Positions 18,300 to 27,528 of a DNA stretch of 64,000 bases are shown piece by piece. Position numbers and translations under genes: made by a program. Numbering within the stretch: position 1 is the first letter of the stretch; each line of letters starts with the position of its first letter. The stretch comes from CAIWHR01 sp963830485 (lineage in GTDB: Bacteria > Pseudomonadota > Gammaproteobacteria > Burkholderiales > Casimicrobiaceae): positions 132,968 to 196,967 of the forward strand of contig CAWHNE010000001.1 of assembly GCA_963830485.1 (NCBI GenBank). The letters run 5' to 3'. The notes under the pieces were generated by a model. The model made no database searches, had not been told where the DNA came from, and worked only from the letters and a program-made list of their open reading frames with translations.

Positions 18300-20891
18300 A
18301 TGGCGCACACCACAATCGAACAATTTGCGACCGAGCTCAAGATTCCGGCGGGCGCGCTCTTGGAGCAGCTCGTCAAGGCGGGGGTTGCCGGCAAGAAGGA
18401 GGGCGACAAGCTCTCCGAGGTCGACAAGACCAAGCTGCTCGAGTATCTGCAAAAGCAACACGGCGCCGCCGGCGAGCCGAAGAAGAAGATCACGCTGACG
18501 CGGAAGCAAACGACCGAGATCAAGGCCGCGGGCTCGATGGGCAAGGCGCGGACCATCCAGGTCGAGGTGCGCAAGAAGCGCGTCTTCGTCAAGCGCGACG
18601 AGACCGAGGCCCCGCCCGTCGAGGAGGCGCCGCCCGCCCCCGCGGCGCCGTTGATCTCGGATGCGGAGCTCGCCGCGCGCGCGGCGGAGGAGAAGAAGGC
18701 GCAGGAGTTGTTCGCCCGCCAGCAGGAGGACCTCCAGCAGAAGCAGGTGCAGGCGGCGAAGCGCAAGACGAAGAAGGAGAAGGAAGCAGAGGAGGCTGCG
18801 GCGAAGGCGGCGACCGAAGCCGCGGCCGCCGAAGCCGCCAGGGCGGCCGAAGTGGCCGAGAAGGCCAAGCCCGCCGCGGGAGCGCTGGCCAAGGCCAAGG
18901 CGCCCGGCGAAGGCACGCTGCACCGGCCAGCCACGAAGCCCGGAGAAAAGGCGCGGACGGTCAAGAAGAGCGGCACCGCGTTCCAGGAAGAAGCGGCGCG
19001 TCGCCGCGCGCTCAAGCTGCGCGGCGACGTCACCGGCGGCACCGCGACGACTGGCTGGCGTCAGCCGAAGGTCGGCGGGCCGCGGCGACACGACGAGGAG
19101 GGCGGCGAGGCCGGCGCGCCGACGGCCGCAGGGCCGATCGTCCGCGAGATTTCGGTGCCCGAGACGATCACGGTCGCCGATCTCGCGCACAAGATGTCGG
19201 TCAAGGCCGCCGAACTCATCAAGGCGCTGATGAAGCTCGGCCAGATGGTCACGATCAACCAGGTGCTCGATCAGGAAACGGCAATGATCCTGGTCGAGGA
19301 GGTCGGGCATCGCGCGATTCCCGCAAAGCTCGACGATCCCGACGCGCTGCTCGCGGAAGCCGAGGCGTCGAGCGCCGAGGCGCTGCCGCGGCCACCGGTG
19401 GTCACCGTGATGGGCCACGTCGACCACGGCAAGACGTCGTTGCTCGACTCGATCCGTCGCGCCCGGGTCGCGAGCGGCGAGGCGGGCGGTATTACGCAGC
19501 ACATCGGCGCCTACCATGTGCAGACGCCGAAGGGCGTGATCACGTTCCTCGACACGCCGGGCCATGAGGCGTTCACGGCGATGCGCGCCCGCGGCGCGAA
19601 GGTCACCGACATCGTCGTGCTGGTCGTCGCGGCCGACGACGGCGTGATGCCGCAGACGAAGGAGGCGATCGCGCACGCGAAGGCCGGCAACGTTCCGCTC
19701 GTCGTCGCGATCAACAAGATCGACAAGGCCGAGGCGAATCCCGAGCGCGTGAAGCAGGAGCTCGTGGCGGAAAGCGTGATCCCGGAGGAATACGGCGGCG
19801 AGACGCAGTTCATCCCGGTGTCGGCGAAAACCGGTGCGGGCATCGACAGCCTGCTCGACGCGATCCTGCTGCAGGCGGAGGTGCTGGAGCTGAAGGCGCC
19901 GAAGGACGCGCCGGCCAAGGGCATCGTCATCGAATCGCGCCTCGACAAGGGCAAGGGTCCGGTCGCGACGGTGCTCGTCCATGCCGGGACGCTCCGGCGT
20001 GGCGACATCGTGCTCGCCGGCGCCGTCTTCGGACGCGTCCGCGCGATGACCGACGAGACGGGCCGCAGCGTGCAGGCCGCCGGACCGGCGATCCCGGTCG
20101 AGATCCAGGGACTCTCCGACGTCCCGGTCGCCGGCGAGACGGTGATGGTGCTGGGCGACGAGCGGAAGGCGCGCGAGATCGCGCTGTTCCGCCAGGGCAA
20201 GTTCCGCGACGTGAAGCTCGCGAAGCAGCAGGCGGCGAAGCTCGAGAACATGTTCGAGCAGATGGGCGAGGACGCGGTCAAGACGCTCGCCCTCATCGTC
20301 AAGGCCGACGTGCAGGGCAGCTACGAGGCGCTGACGCAGGCGCTGACCAAGCTGTCGACGGACGAGGTGAAGGTCAACATCGTCCACGCGGCGGTGGGCG
20401 GCATCACCGAGTCCGACATCAATCTCGCGCTTGCGTCGAAGGCGGTCGTCATCGGCTTCAACGTCCGCGCGGACGTGGCGGCCCGCAAGCTCGCCGAGCA
20501 CAGCGGCGTCGACATCCGCTACTACAACATCATCTACGACGCGGTCGACGAGGTGAAGGCGGCACTGTCCGGGATGCTCACCCCCGAGCGGAAGGAGGCG
20601 CAGATCGGGCTGGTGGAGGTGCGCGAGGTCTACAAGATCTCGAAGGTCGGCACGGTCGCCGGCTGCTACGTGCTTGACGGTGTTGTCAAACGCGGCTCGC
20701 GCGTGCGCCTGTTGCGCGACAGTGTCGTCGTGCACGACGGCGAGCTCGACTCGCTCAAGCGTTTCAAGGACGACGTCCGCGAGGTGAAGGGCGGCTTCGA
20801 GTGCGGCCTGTCGATCCGGAACTTCAACGACGTGCAGAAGGGCGATCAGCTCGAGGTTTACGAAATCGTCGAAGTGTCCCGAACGCTCTAG
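18300..20891 (+). CDS. infB: translation initiation factor IF-2
   Basis: GTPase that brings initiator tRNA to the 30S subunit. 863 residues. IF2_N domains lie at the start (TIEQFATELKIPAGALLEQL) and near residue 280, separated by a long Ala/Lys/Glu-rich charged linker (about 60-250). The G domain has GHVDHGKTS near residue 371, DTPGHEAF near 418 and NKID near 471. Domains II-IV follow, ending QLEVYEIVEVSRTL. It is 37 bases after nusA and 33 before rbfA in the classic order. Confidence 0.97.
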   Translation: MAHTTIEQFATELKIPAGALLEQLVKAGVAGKKEGDKLSEVDKTKLLEYLQKQHGAAGEPKKKITLTRKQTTEIKAAGSMGKARTIQVEVRKKRVFVKRDETEAPPVEEAPPAPAAPLISDAELAARAAEEKKAQELFARQQEDLQQKQVQAAKRKTKKEKEAEEAAAKAATEAAAAEAARAAEVAEKAKPAAGALAKAKAPGEGTLHRPATKPGEKARTVKKSGTAFQEEAARRRALKLRGDVTGGTATTGWRQPKVGGPRRHDEEGGEAGAPTAAGPIVREISVPETITVADLAHKMSVKAAELIKALMKLGQMVTINQVLDQETAMILVEEVGHRAIPAKLDDPDALLAEAEASSAEALPRPPVVTVMGHVDHGKTSLLDSIRRARVASGEAGGITQHIGAYHVQTPKGVITFLDTPGHEAFTAMRARGAKVTDIVVLVVAADDGVMPQTKEAIAHAKAGNVPLVVAINKIDKAEANPERVKQELVAESVIPEEYGGETQFIPVSAKTGAGIDSLLDAILLQAEVLELKAPKDAPAKGIVIESRLDKGKGPVATVLVHAGTLRRGDIVLAGAVFGRVRAMTDETGRSVQAAGPAIPVEIQGLSDVPVAGETVMVLGDERKAREIALFRQGKFRDVKLAKQQAAKLENMFEQMGEDAVKTLALIVKADVQGSYEALTQALTKLSTDEVKVNIVHAAVGGITESDINLALASKAVVIGFNVRADVAARKLAEHSGVDIRYYNIIYDAVDEVKAALSGMLTPERKEAQIGLVEVREVYKISKVGTVAGCYVLDGVVKRGSRVRLLRDSVVVHDGELDSLKRFKDDVREVKGGFECGLSIRNFNDVQKGDQLEVYEIVEVSRTL

Positions 20892-20924
20892 GGACGGCGC
20901 CGGACTCGCGTCGGGGGTGCGATC

Positions 20925-21293
20925 ATGAAGAAGACGAGCCAGCGCGCCCGGCGCATCGGCGACGAGATCCAGCGCGAGCTCGCGGATCTCCTGCGCAACG
21001 AGGTCAAGGACCCGCGCGTGGGGCCGGTCACGATCACCGCGATCGACGTCTCGGCGGACCTCTCGCACGCGAAGGTGTTCGTGACGCATCTCGCCGGCCG
21101 CGAGCATGCCGACGCGGCGGTCAAGGCGCTGCAGCACACGGCAGGCTTCCTGCGCTCGGCGCTGTCGCATCGGCTCTCCCTCTACTCGGTGCCGCAGCTC
21201 CATTTCGCGTACGACGATTCGATCGAGACCGGGATGAAGCTCTCGCAGCTGATCGACGACGCGGTGGCCGCCGACCGCAAGCTACCCCACTAA
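20925..21293 (+). CDS. rbfA: 30S ribosome-binding factor RbfA
   Basis: Cold-shock factor in late 16S rRNA maturation. 122 residues with the KH-like fold: RARRIGDEIQRELADLLRNE, VGPVTITAIDVSADLSHAKV, and HRLSLYSVPQLHFAYDDSI match the family throughout. It follows infB and its TAA shares a base with the truB ATG (TAATG), so translation of the two is coupled. Confidence 0.96.
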   Translation: MKKTSQRARRIGDEIQRELADLLRNEVKDPRVGPVTITAIDVSADLSHAKVFVTHLAGREHADAAVKALQHTAGFLRSALSHRLSLYSVPQLHFAYDDSIETGMKLSQLIDDAVAADRKLPH

Positions 21294-22193
21294 TGCTCTC
21301 CGCAGCGGCTGCGCCGCGCCGGCGGGTCGACGGCGTGCTGCTGCTCGACAAGCCGACCGGGCTCTCGTCGAACGCGGCACTCCAGCGCGCCCGGCGGCTC
21401 TACCGCGCCGAGAAGGCGGGGCACACCGGGACTCTCGATCCGCTCGCGTCGGGCCTCCTGCCGCTGTGCTTCGGCGAGGCGACCAAGTTCGCGCAATCGC
21501 TGCTCGACGCGCGCAAGGAGTACGTGGCGACCGTGCGTTTCGGCATCGCCACGTCGACCGGCGATGCCGAAGGCGAGATGATCGCGGAGCAGCCAGTCAG
21601 TTTCACGCGCGCGGAGCTCGAAGCTGCGCTGCCGCGCTTCACGGGGAGAATTCTTCAGGTGCCGCCGCGGCATGCGGCGCTGAAGCTCGGCGGGCGCGCG
21701 TATTACGACTATGCGCGGGCGGGCGTCGAGATTCCGCGCGTGGCGCGCGAAGTCGATATCGGGGCGCTCGAACTCGTTGACTGGTCACCGCCGCAAGCGA
21801 CGCTGCGCGTCGAGTGCGGCAAGGGAACCTACATCCGCGTGCTCGCGGAGGATCTCGGCGTCGCGCTGGGCTCGTGCGCGCATCTCGCCGGCGCTGCGCC
21901 GGACCGCGTCCGGCGCGTTTGCACTTGCGGATGCCGTGACGCTGGAGGCGCTGGAGACGCTGGACGCCGCGGCTCGCGACGCGCTACTGCGCCCGGTCGA
22001 TGCGCCGCTCGCCGCAATGCCCCGCCTCGAACTATCGGAGGCCGAGGCCCGGGCGCTCTCGCAGGGGCGCGCCGTCGCGGTCGGCACGCGCGCGGCGAAC
22101 CGCTATCGGGTCTATCGCGGCGATCGTTTCATCGGCGTCGTCGCCGTCGATGACGTGCTCATGCGACCGTTGCGGATGGCCCGGCCGGATTGA
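21293..22193 (+). CDS. truB: tRNA pseudouridine(55) synthase TruB, frameshifted near 21890
   Basis: Makes pseudouridine 55 in the T loop of tRNAs. Starts at ATG 21293. GVLLLDKPTGLSSN is motif I, and GHTGTLDPLASGLLPLC contains the catalytic Asp. RGYAD-like contacts and GKGTYIRVLAEDLG follow. Near 21890 an extra base in a GCCGGCG stretch moves the frame; the rest continues as RRTASGAFALADAVTLEALE and ends with a C-terminal PUA-like part (LSQGRAVAVGTRA). All conserved parts are present in order, total about 300 residues. I read this as an assembly indel rather than a dead gene. Confidence 0.9.
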
Positions 22194-22205
22194 CCGCAGA
22201 AAGAA

Positions 22206-22226
22206 AACCCCGCGCGCGGCGGGGTT
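22206..22226. terminator. bidirectional terminator between truB and the IPTL-CTERM gene
   Basis: AACCCCGC (22206-22213) pairs perfectly with GCGGGGTT (22219-22226) around GCGCG. On the minus strand the stem is followed by TTCTTTC, so it suits the IPTL-CTERM gene; it also lies 12 bases after truB. Confidence 0.7.
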
Positions 22227-22235
22227 CGAGGATCG

Positions 22236-23032
22236 TCAGCCGGTCGGAGGACCGTGCCCTCGCCGTCGCGCGAACGCGACGCCGACGAGCAGCACCAGCG
22301 TCGCCATCAGCAGCAGTGACCACTCGCTCAGCGTCGGCACGTCGATCGTGGCGCCCCCGCCGCAGATCGTGCCGCCGCAAATGCTGCCACCGCTCACGAG
22401 CAGCGTCTCCGCGAGACCGGCGCTGTCGGTTTCAAGGACGACCAACGGGCTACCCGGGCCCGGCAGCGAAAACGAGTTGTGCGTCGCACAGCAATTGGCG
22501 TCGGCCAGCGTCATGCCGAGCGCGAGGCCGGCCGCCGACAGGGTGAACGGGGCGACACGGCGACGCCGGTCGCCGGGATCGGCAGCGTTGCATAGTACGT
22601 CGCGCGGTTTCCGGCGCCCGAGTTGTACAGGATGCCACCGCCGGCGGTGAAGAACGCCTGCAGGTCCGAGAGGCGCGCGTTGATCGCGGCGATGCTCGCG
22701 GGATTGTTGTCGCATCCGCCGCACGTACCGTCGGACGCGATGATGATCGCGCTGTACGTCGCCGTGTTGATCGGCAGCGTGGCGAAGGCGGGGCTCGACG
22801 GAACGACTTTGACGGAGGGGAACGTCACGCCGGCGCCTTCGACCGTATTCTTCGCGGTTGCCGCCGGCTGGGCCAGCGACGCCTGGACCTGACCTCCTTC
22901 GTCCAGGACCAGGATTGGCAGCGTCTTCGTCGGCGCGCTTTGGCGGACAAAGTTGGCTGCAATTCCGAACGTTCCACATCCGGATCCTCCGGAGCAGTGG
23001 AAGTCCATGTCGTGGCCCGTAATTTTCAACAA
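22236..23032 (-). pseudogene. IPTL-CTERM surface protein, frameshifted and lacking a signal peptide
   Basis: Encodes ITGHDMDFHCSGGSGCGTFG near its start and LSDLQAFFTAGGGILYNSG midway. After a shift near 22545 it has VPTLSEWSLLLMATLVLLVG followed by FARRR, the IPTL-CTERM anchor signal (a sorting tag related to PEP-CTERM). The first usable start is a TTG at 23032. An in-frame stop lies just upstream and no signal peptide appears in any frame, although exported proteins of this class need one. So the 5' end is either lost or hidden by another indel. The upstream DNA is unusually AT-rich for the window. Confidence 0.65.
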
Positions 23033-23341
23033 GTAGCCTACAATTTAACGAGACGACATTTACTTCAAAAAATGACAATGGAATTCTAGTAGTGCCGATC
23101 CACGAATCAGCAGGGACTCAAATGGCGAAATTCGGTGAATTTCCCCCTAAATCAAAAATGTCAGTGGAATGAGTAGATTGTAGCTCACAAGTTAGCACTT
23201 ACCGACTGTCGCGGATGCAACACACTCTTACCGCGCCCGCGCGAGAGGTCCGTGGCAGCCCGGCGCCACCCGCAGTTTCGGCACCCGCCATCGAACGGTG
23301 ACTGCGATAGGCGCAGGCGCGCGCAGCGGCGGGACAGTCGG
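23033..23341. other. AT-rich intergenic region with repeated 13-base motif
   Basis: About 310 bases, part of it of much lower GC than the surroundings, between the IPTL-CTERM gene and the rpsO promoter. ATGACAATGGAAT occurs at 23072-23084 and a variant ATGTCAGTGGAAT at 23158-23170; the first form recurs at 29009. No gene was seen. Confidence 0.5.
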
Positions 23342-23371
23342 TTGATTTCGAAGCATTTTTCTGCCTATAAT
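23342..23371 (+). promoter_or_regulatory. rpsO promoter
   Basis: TTGATT (23342-23347), 18-base spacer and a consensus TATAAT (23366-23371), about 50 bases before the rpsO ATG. Confidence 0.75.
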
Positions 23372-23419
23372 CATCGTCTTTGCCGAAGGCAGCATCGAGA
23401 CGAGAGAGGAACGAGCGCA

Positions 23420-23689
23420 ATGTCAGTGACCGTGCAAGAAAAGGCGAAGGTCATCGCCGATCACCAGCGGATGAAGGGCGACACCGGATCCCCGGAAGTG
23501 CAGATCGCGCTCCTCACCGCCCGCATCAACGGCCTCAACGACCACTTCAAGGCCAACGTCAGGGATCACCACTCGCGCCGCGGGCTGCTGCGCATGGTTT
23601 CGCGCCGCCGCAAGCTGCTCGACTATCTCAAGTCGCGCAACTCGGACAGCTATCGCACGCTGATCGAGAAGCTCGGACTGCGCAAGTAG
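23420..23689 (+). CDS. rpsO: 30S ribosomal protein S15
   Basis: Primary-binding ribosomal protein of the central domain of 16S rRNA. 89 residues, the normal length. HQRMKGDTGSPEVQIALLTA, HFKANVRDHHSRRGLLRMVS and RRRKLLDYLK are invariant family blocks. AGAGAGGA precedes the ATG at 23420. It is followed by a hairpin and then pnp, the classic rpsO-pnp pair. Confidence 0.97.
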   Translation: MSVTVQEKAKVIADHQRMKGDTGSPEVQIALLTARINGLNDHFKANVRDHHSRRGLLRMVSRRRKLLDYLKSRNSDSYRTLIEKLGLRK

Positions 23690-23777
23690 CGGACGCTAGC
23701 CCAGGGACGACGTGCCGGGACTCCCGCCGTTGCGCCCCATGTCGCGACCGCACCTCTCACCTATCACCGCCGCCGTA

Positions 23778-23801
23778 GGCCGCGCCTTTCCGGGCGCGGC
23801 C
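23778..23801 (+). promoter_or_regulatory. hairpin in the rpsO-pnp intergenic region
   Basis: GGCCGCGCC (23778-23786) pairs with GGCGCGGCC (23793-23801), loop of six, no T-run. In E. coli this interval holds the RNase III site and the place of pnp autocontrol; a like role is inferred only. Confidence 0.5.
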
Positions 23802-23829
23802 GCCGGCATTTCCGGATAACGAGGACCCC

Positions 23830-25968
23830 GTGAACCCCATCAAGAAATCGATTCCCTACGGCCGTCACACGCTGACGCTCGAAACAGGCGAGGTCGCCCG
23901 CCAGGCTGGCGGCGCCGTCATGGCGAGTCTCGACGACACCGTCGTGCTCGTCACTGCCGTTACCCGCAAGGAAGCGAAGGCGGGGCAGGACTTCTTCCCG
24001 CTGACCGTCGACTATCAGGAGAAGACCTTCGCCGCGGGCAAGATCCCCGGCGGCTTCTTCCGGCGCGAAGGGCGTCCGTCGGAAAAGGAGACGCTGACGT
24101 GTCGTCTCATCGACCGTCCGGTGCGGCCGCTCTTCCCCGAGGGCTTCTACAACGAGGTGCAGATCATCGCGACGGTGCTCTCGGTCGATCCGGAGATCGA
24201 TCCCGACATTCCGGCGATGATCGGCGCGTCGGCGGCACTCATGCTGTCCGGTGTTCCCTTCAACGGGCCGATCGGCGCCGCGCGCGTCGGTTACGTCGAC
24301 GGCCAGTACGTGCTGAACCCGACGAAGACCGAGCTCGCGTCGTCGGCGCTGAATCTCGTCGTCGCCGGCACCGAAGCGGCCGTGCTGATGGTCGAGTCGG
24401 AAGCCAACGAGCTGCCCGAGGAAGTGATGCTGGGCGCCGTGGTCTACGGGCATCAGCAGCAGCAGGCCGCGATCGAGCTCATCCACTCGCTCGTCGAGGC
24501 GGGCGGCAAGCCGCTGTGGGACTGGCAGCCTGCCGCGAAGGACGAGGCGATGATCGCGGGCGTGACCGGCGTCGCCGACGGCGCGCTGCGCGAAGCCTAT
24601 CAGCTGCGATCGAAGCAGGCGCGTCAGCAGCGGCTCAAGGAAATCTATGCGCAAGTCGCGGCCCAGTGCATCCCCGCCGACGCCGCGCCGGGGTATGCGA
24701 ACCAGGTCAACAACCTCGTGTTCGACCTCGAGGCCAAGATCGTCCGCAACCAGATTCTCTCGGGCGAGGCGCGCATCGACGGCCGCGACACGCGCACCGT
24801 GCGGCCGATCTCGATCCGCACGAGCATGCTCCCGCGCACGCACGGCTCGGCGTTGTTCACCCGCGGCGAGACGCAGGCAATGGTCGTCGCGACGCTTGGC
24901 ACCGCGCGCGACGAGCAGATCGTCGACGCGCTGATGGGCGAATACCGCGACCGCTTCATGTTCCACTACAACATGCCGCCGTACGCGACGGGCGAGACGG
25001 GCCGCGTCGGCTCGCCGAAGCGGCGCGAGATCGGCCACGGCCGGCTGGCCAAGCGCGCGCTGCTCGCCGTGCTTCCGTCGGGCGAGGAGTTCGCCTACTC
25101 GATGCGCGTCGTCTCGGAGATCACCGAGTCGAACGGCAGCTCGTCGATGGCCTCGGTCTGCGGCGCGAGCCTCGCGCTGATGGATGCCGGGGTGCCCACG
25201 AAGGCGCACGTCGCGGGCATCGCGATGGGCCTCATCAAGGAAGGCAACCGGTTCGCGGTGCTGACCGACATCCTGGGCGACGAGGATCACCTCGGCGACA
25301 TGGACTTCAAGGTCGCGGGCACCGACCGTGGCATCACCGCACTGCAGATGGACATCAAGATCCAGGGCATTACCAAGGAGATCATGGCGGTGGCACTCTC
25401 GCAGGCGCGCGAGGGCCGCATGCACATCCTGCACCTCATGCAGGAAGCCCTGCCGCACGCGCGCACGGAGATCTCGCAGCACGCGCCGCGAATGATGTCG
25501 TTCAAGATCAATCCGGAGAAGATCCGCGATGTGATCGGCAAGGGCGGCAGCGTGATCCGGGCGCTGACGGAGGAGACGGGCACCACGATCGACATCCAGG
25601 ACGACGGCACCGTGACGATCGCTTCGGTCAACGCCGAGGCCTGCAATGTCGCGCGCAAGCGCATCGAGGACATCACGGCGGACGTCGAGGTGGGCCGGAT
25701 CTACGAAGGCACCGTGCTGCGCCTGCTCGACTTCGGCGCGATCGTGCAGGTGCTGCCGGGCAAGGACGGCCTTCTGCACATCTCGCAGATCGCGAAGGAG
25801 CGCGTGAACCAGGTCTCGGACTATGTGAAGGAGGGCCAGGTCGTGCGCGTCAAGGTGCTCGAAGCCGATGACAAGGGGCGGCTGCGCTTGTCGATGAAGG
25901 CCGCCGCCGAGGAGGCCGCGCAGGCCGCTAGCGCGCCGGCACCGACGGAGACGACGCCCGCGCAGTAG
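23830..25968 (+). CDS. pnp: polyribonucleotide nucleotidyltransferase (PNPase)
   Basis: Phosphorolytic 3'-5' exoribonuclease of RNA turnover. 712 residues from a GTG at 23830 (TAACGAGGA precedes). RNase PH-like domains lie at about 12-145 and 325-460. FFRREGRPSEKETLTCRLID and PKRREIGHGRLAKRAL are active-site regions. The KH domain starts near 556 (INPEKIRDVIGKGGSVIRAL) and S1 near 622 (GRIYEGTVLRLLDFGAIVQV). The Ala-rich tail matches proteobacterial length. It follows rpsO and ends before a strong terminator. Confidence 0.97.
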   Translation: MNPIKKSIPYGRHTLTLETGEVARQAGGAVMASLDDTVVLVTAVTRKEAKAGQDFFPLTVDYQEKTFAAGKIPGGFFRREGRPSEKETLTCRLIDRPVRPLFPEGFYNEVQIIATVLSVDPEIDPDIPAMIGASAALMLSGVPFNGPIGAARVGYVDGQYVLNPTKTELASSALNLVVAGTEAAVLMVESEANELPEEVMLGAVVYGHQQQQAAIELIHSLVEAGGKPLWDWQPAAKDEAMIAGVTGVADGALREAYQLRSKQARQQRLKEIYAQVAAQCIPADAAPGYANQVNNLVFDLEAKIVRNQILSGEARIDGRDTRTVRPISIRTSMLPRTHGSALFTRGETQAMVVATLGTARDEQIVDALMGEYRDRFMFHYNMPPYATGETGRVGSPKRREIGHGRLAKRALLAVLPSGEEFAYSMRVVSEITESNGSSSMASVCGASLALMDAGVPTKAHVAGIAMGLIKEGNRFAVLTDILGDEDHLGDMDFKVAGTDRGITALQMDIKIQGITKEIMAVALSQAREGRMHILHLMQEALPHARTEISQHAPRMMSFKINPEKIRDVIGKGGSVIRALTEETGTTIDIQDDGTVTIASVNAEACNVARKRIEDITADVEVGRIYEGTVLRLLDFGAIVQVLPGKDGLLHISQIAKERVNQVSDYVKEGQVVRVKVLEADDKGRLRLSMKAAAEEAAQAASAPAPTETTPAQ

Positions 25969-25990
25969 GCGTCCGGAAGCGCACGCGACG

Positions 25991-26023
25991 AAGGGGACGC
26001 CGCGGCGTCCCCTTCTGTTTTTG
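25991..26023 (+). terminator. rho-independent terminator after pnp
   Basis: A 24-base perfect palindrome (25991-26014, arms of 12) followed by CTGTTTTTG, 22 bases after the pnp stop. Confidence 0.85.
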
Positions 26024-26083
26024 TTCGCCGATGAGTGGAACAATGCGGCGACGGCGCATCCGTCGCCGGCCCGGAGCGCTCCG

Positions 26084-27490
26084 ATGACCCCTGCCGCCAC
26101 GCGCACCGAACGCGACACGTTCGGCCCGATCGAAGTCCCCGCAGATAGACTCTGGGGCGCACAGACGCAGCGCTCGCTCCGTTACTTTCGCATCTCGCGC
26201 GAGACGATGCCGCCCGAGCTGATCCGCGCGCTGCTCCTCGTCAAGCGCGCCGCGGCGAAGGTCAACGCGGCGCTCGGCGTGCTGCCGCCGCCGACCGCGC
26301 AGGCGATCATCGCCGCCGCCGACGAAGCGCTAGACGGTTGCCATCCCGACGAGTTTCCGCTCGCCGTCTGGCAGACAGGCTCTGGCACCCAGACGAACAT
26401 GAACGTGAACGAGGTGCTCGCAAACCGCGCCTCCGAGCTCATGGGCGGGCTGCGCGGCGAGGGACGGCTCGTGCACGCCAACGATCACGTGAACTGCGGG
26501 CAGTCGTCGAACGACGTCTTCCCGACCGCGATGAACGTCGCCGCCGCCGAGGCGACAATCAAGGCGCTGCTGCCGGCGCTCGCGACGCTCCGCGCGACGC
26601 TCGCCGGCAAGGCGGCCGCGTTCGCGGACATCGTGAAGATCGGACGCACGCACCTGCAGGACGCGACGCCGCTGACCCTGGGCCAGGAGTTCTCGGGCTA
26701 CGCGGCGCAGCTCGACCACGCGCGCGCGCACATCGAGGCGGCACTGCCGCACGTCTGCGAGCTCGCGCAGGGCGGCACCGCCGTCGGCACCGGCCTCAAC
26801 GCGCATCCCGAATTCGGCGCGCGCGTCGCCGCGGAGCTCGCCGCCGCGACCGGACTGCCGTTCGTGAGCGCGCCGAACAAGTTCGAGGCGATGGGCGCCG
26901 CCGACGCACAGGTCGCCCTGCACGGCGCGCTGAGGATGCTCGCAGCCGCGCTGTTCAAGATCGCCAACGACGTGCGCTGGCTCGCGAGCGGGCCGCGCTC
27001 GGGCCTGGGCGAGATCGCGATCCCCGAGAACGAGCCGGGCAGCTCGATCATGCCGGGCAAGGTCAATCCGACGCAGTGCGAGGCGCTGACGATGGTGGCA
27101 GCGCAGGTGATGGGCAACGACGTTGCGGTCGGCATCGGCGGCGCCATGGGCAACTTCGAGCTCAACGTCTTCCGGCCCCTTATCATTCACAACGTGCTCG
27201 GAAGCCTGCGCCTGCTGGCCGACGGCATGGCGAGCTTCGAGGCGCATTGCGCGCGCGGCATCGAACCGAACCGGGAGCGCATCGCGGACCTGGTCGCCCG
27301 GTCGCTCATGCTCGTCACGGCGCTCGCGCCGCGCATCGGCTACGACAAGGCTGCCAAGATCGCCAAGAAGGCGCATCACGAGGGAACAACGCTGCGCGAG
27401 GCGGCGCTCGCGCTCGGCTACGTCAGCGCCGCCGATTTCGACGCGTGGGTGCGGCCGGAGTCCATGGTCGGGCCCGAGCGATCGCGGTAA
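26084..27490 (+). CDS. fumC: class II fumarate hydratase
   Basis: Interconverts fumarate and malate in the citric acid cycle; oxygen-stable and iron-free. 468 residues from the ATG at 26084, where homology begins (RDTFGPIEVPADRLWGAQTQ). QTGSGTQTNMNVNEV, NCGQSSNDVFPTAMN and GRTHLQDATPLTLGQEFSG are conserved, and GSSIMPGKVNPTQ near residue 318 is the superfamily signature with the catalytic serine. An in-frame start at 26021 would add residues coded by the pnp terminator region, so it was rejected. It stands alone and ends tail to tail with the HprK-like gene. Confidence 0.95.
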   Translation: MTPAATRTERDTFGPIEVPADRLWGAQTQRSLRYFRISRETMPPELIRALLLVKRAAAKVNAALGVLPPPTAQAIIAAADEALDGCHPDEFPLAVWQTGSGTQTNMNVNEVLANRASELMGGLRGEGRLVHANDHVNCGQSSNDVFPTAMNVAAAEATIKALLPALATLRATLAGKAAAFADIVKIGRTHLQDATPLTLGQEFSGYAAQLDHARAHIEAALPHVCELAQGGTAVGTGLNAHPEFGARVAAELAAATGLPFVSAPNKFEAMGAADAQVALHGALRMLAAALFKIANDVRWLASGPRSGLGEIAIPENEPGSSIMPGKVNPTQCEALTMVAAQVMGNDVAVGIGGAMGNFELNVFRPLIIHNVLGSLRLLADGMASFEAHCARGIEPNRERIADLVARSLMLVTALAPRIGYDKAAKIAKKAHHEGTTLREAALALGYVSAADFDAWVRPESMVGPERSR

Positions 27491-27528
27491 GGCCGCAAGC
27501 AGCGACTGCCGCAGCGCGGCGCCGCGTT

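Noticed and set aside
18180..21203. 1007-residue open frame on the minus strand opposite infB
   Set aside because: Mirror of infB/rbfA in GC-rich DNA; rich in Arg, Leu, Asp and His repeats, no motifs, while the plus strand encodes clear IF-2 and RbfA.
23764..26118. 784-residue open frame on the minus strand opposite pnp
   Set aside because: Antisense shadow of PNPase, caused by third-position GC bias.
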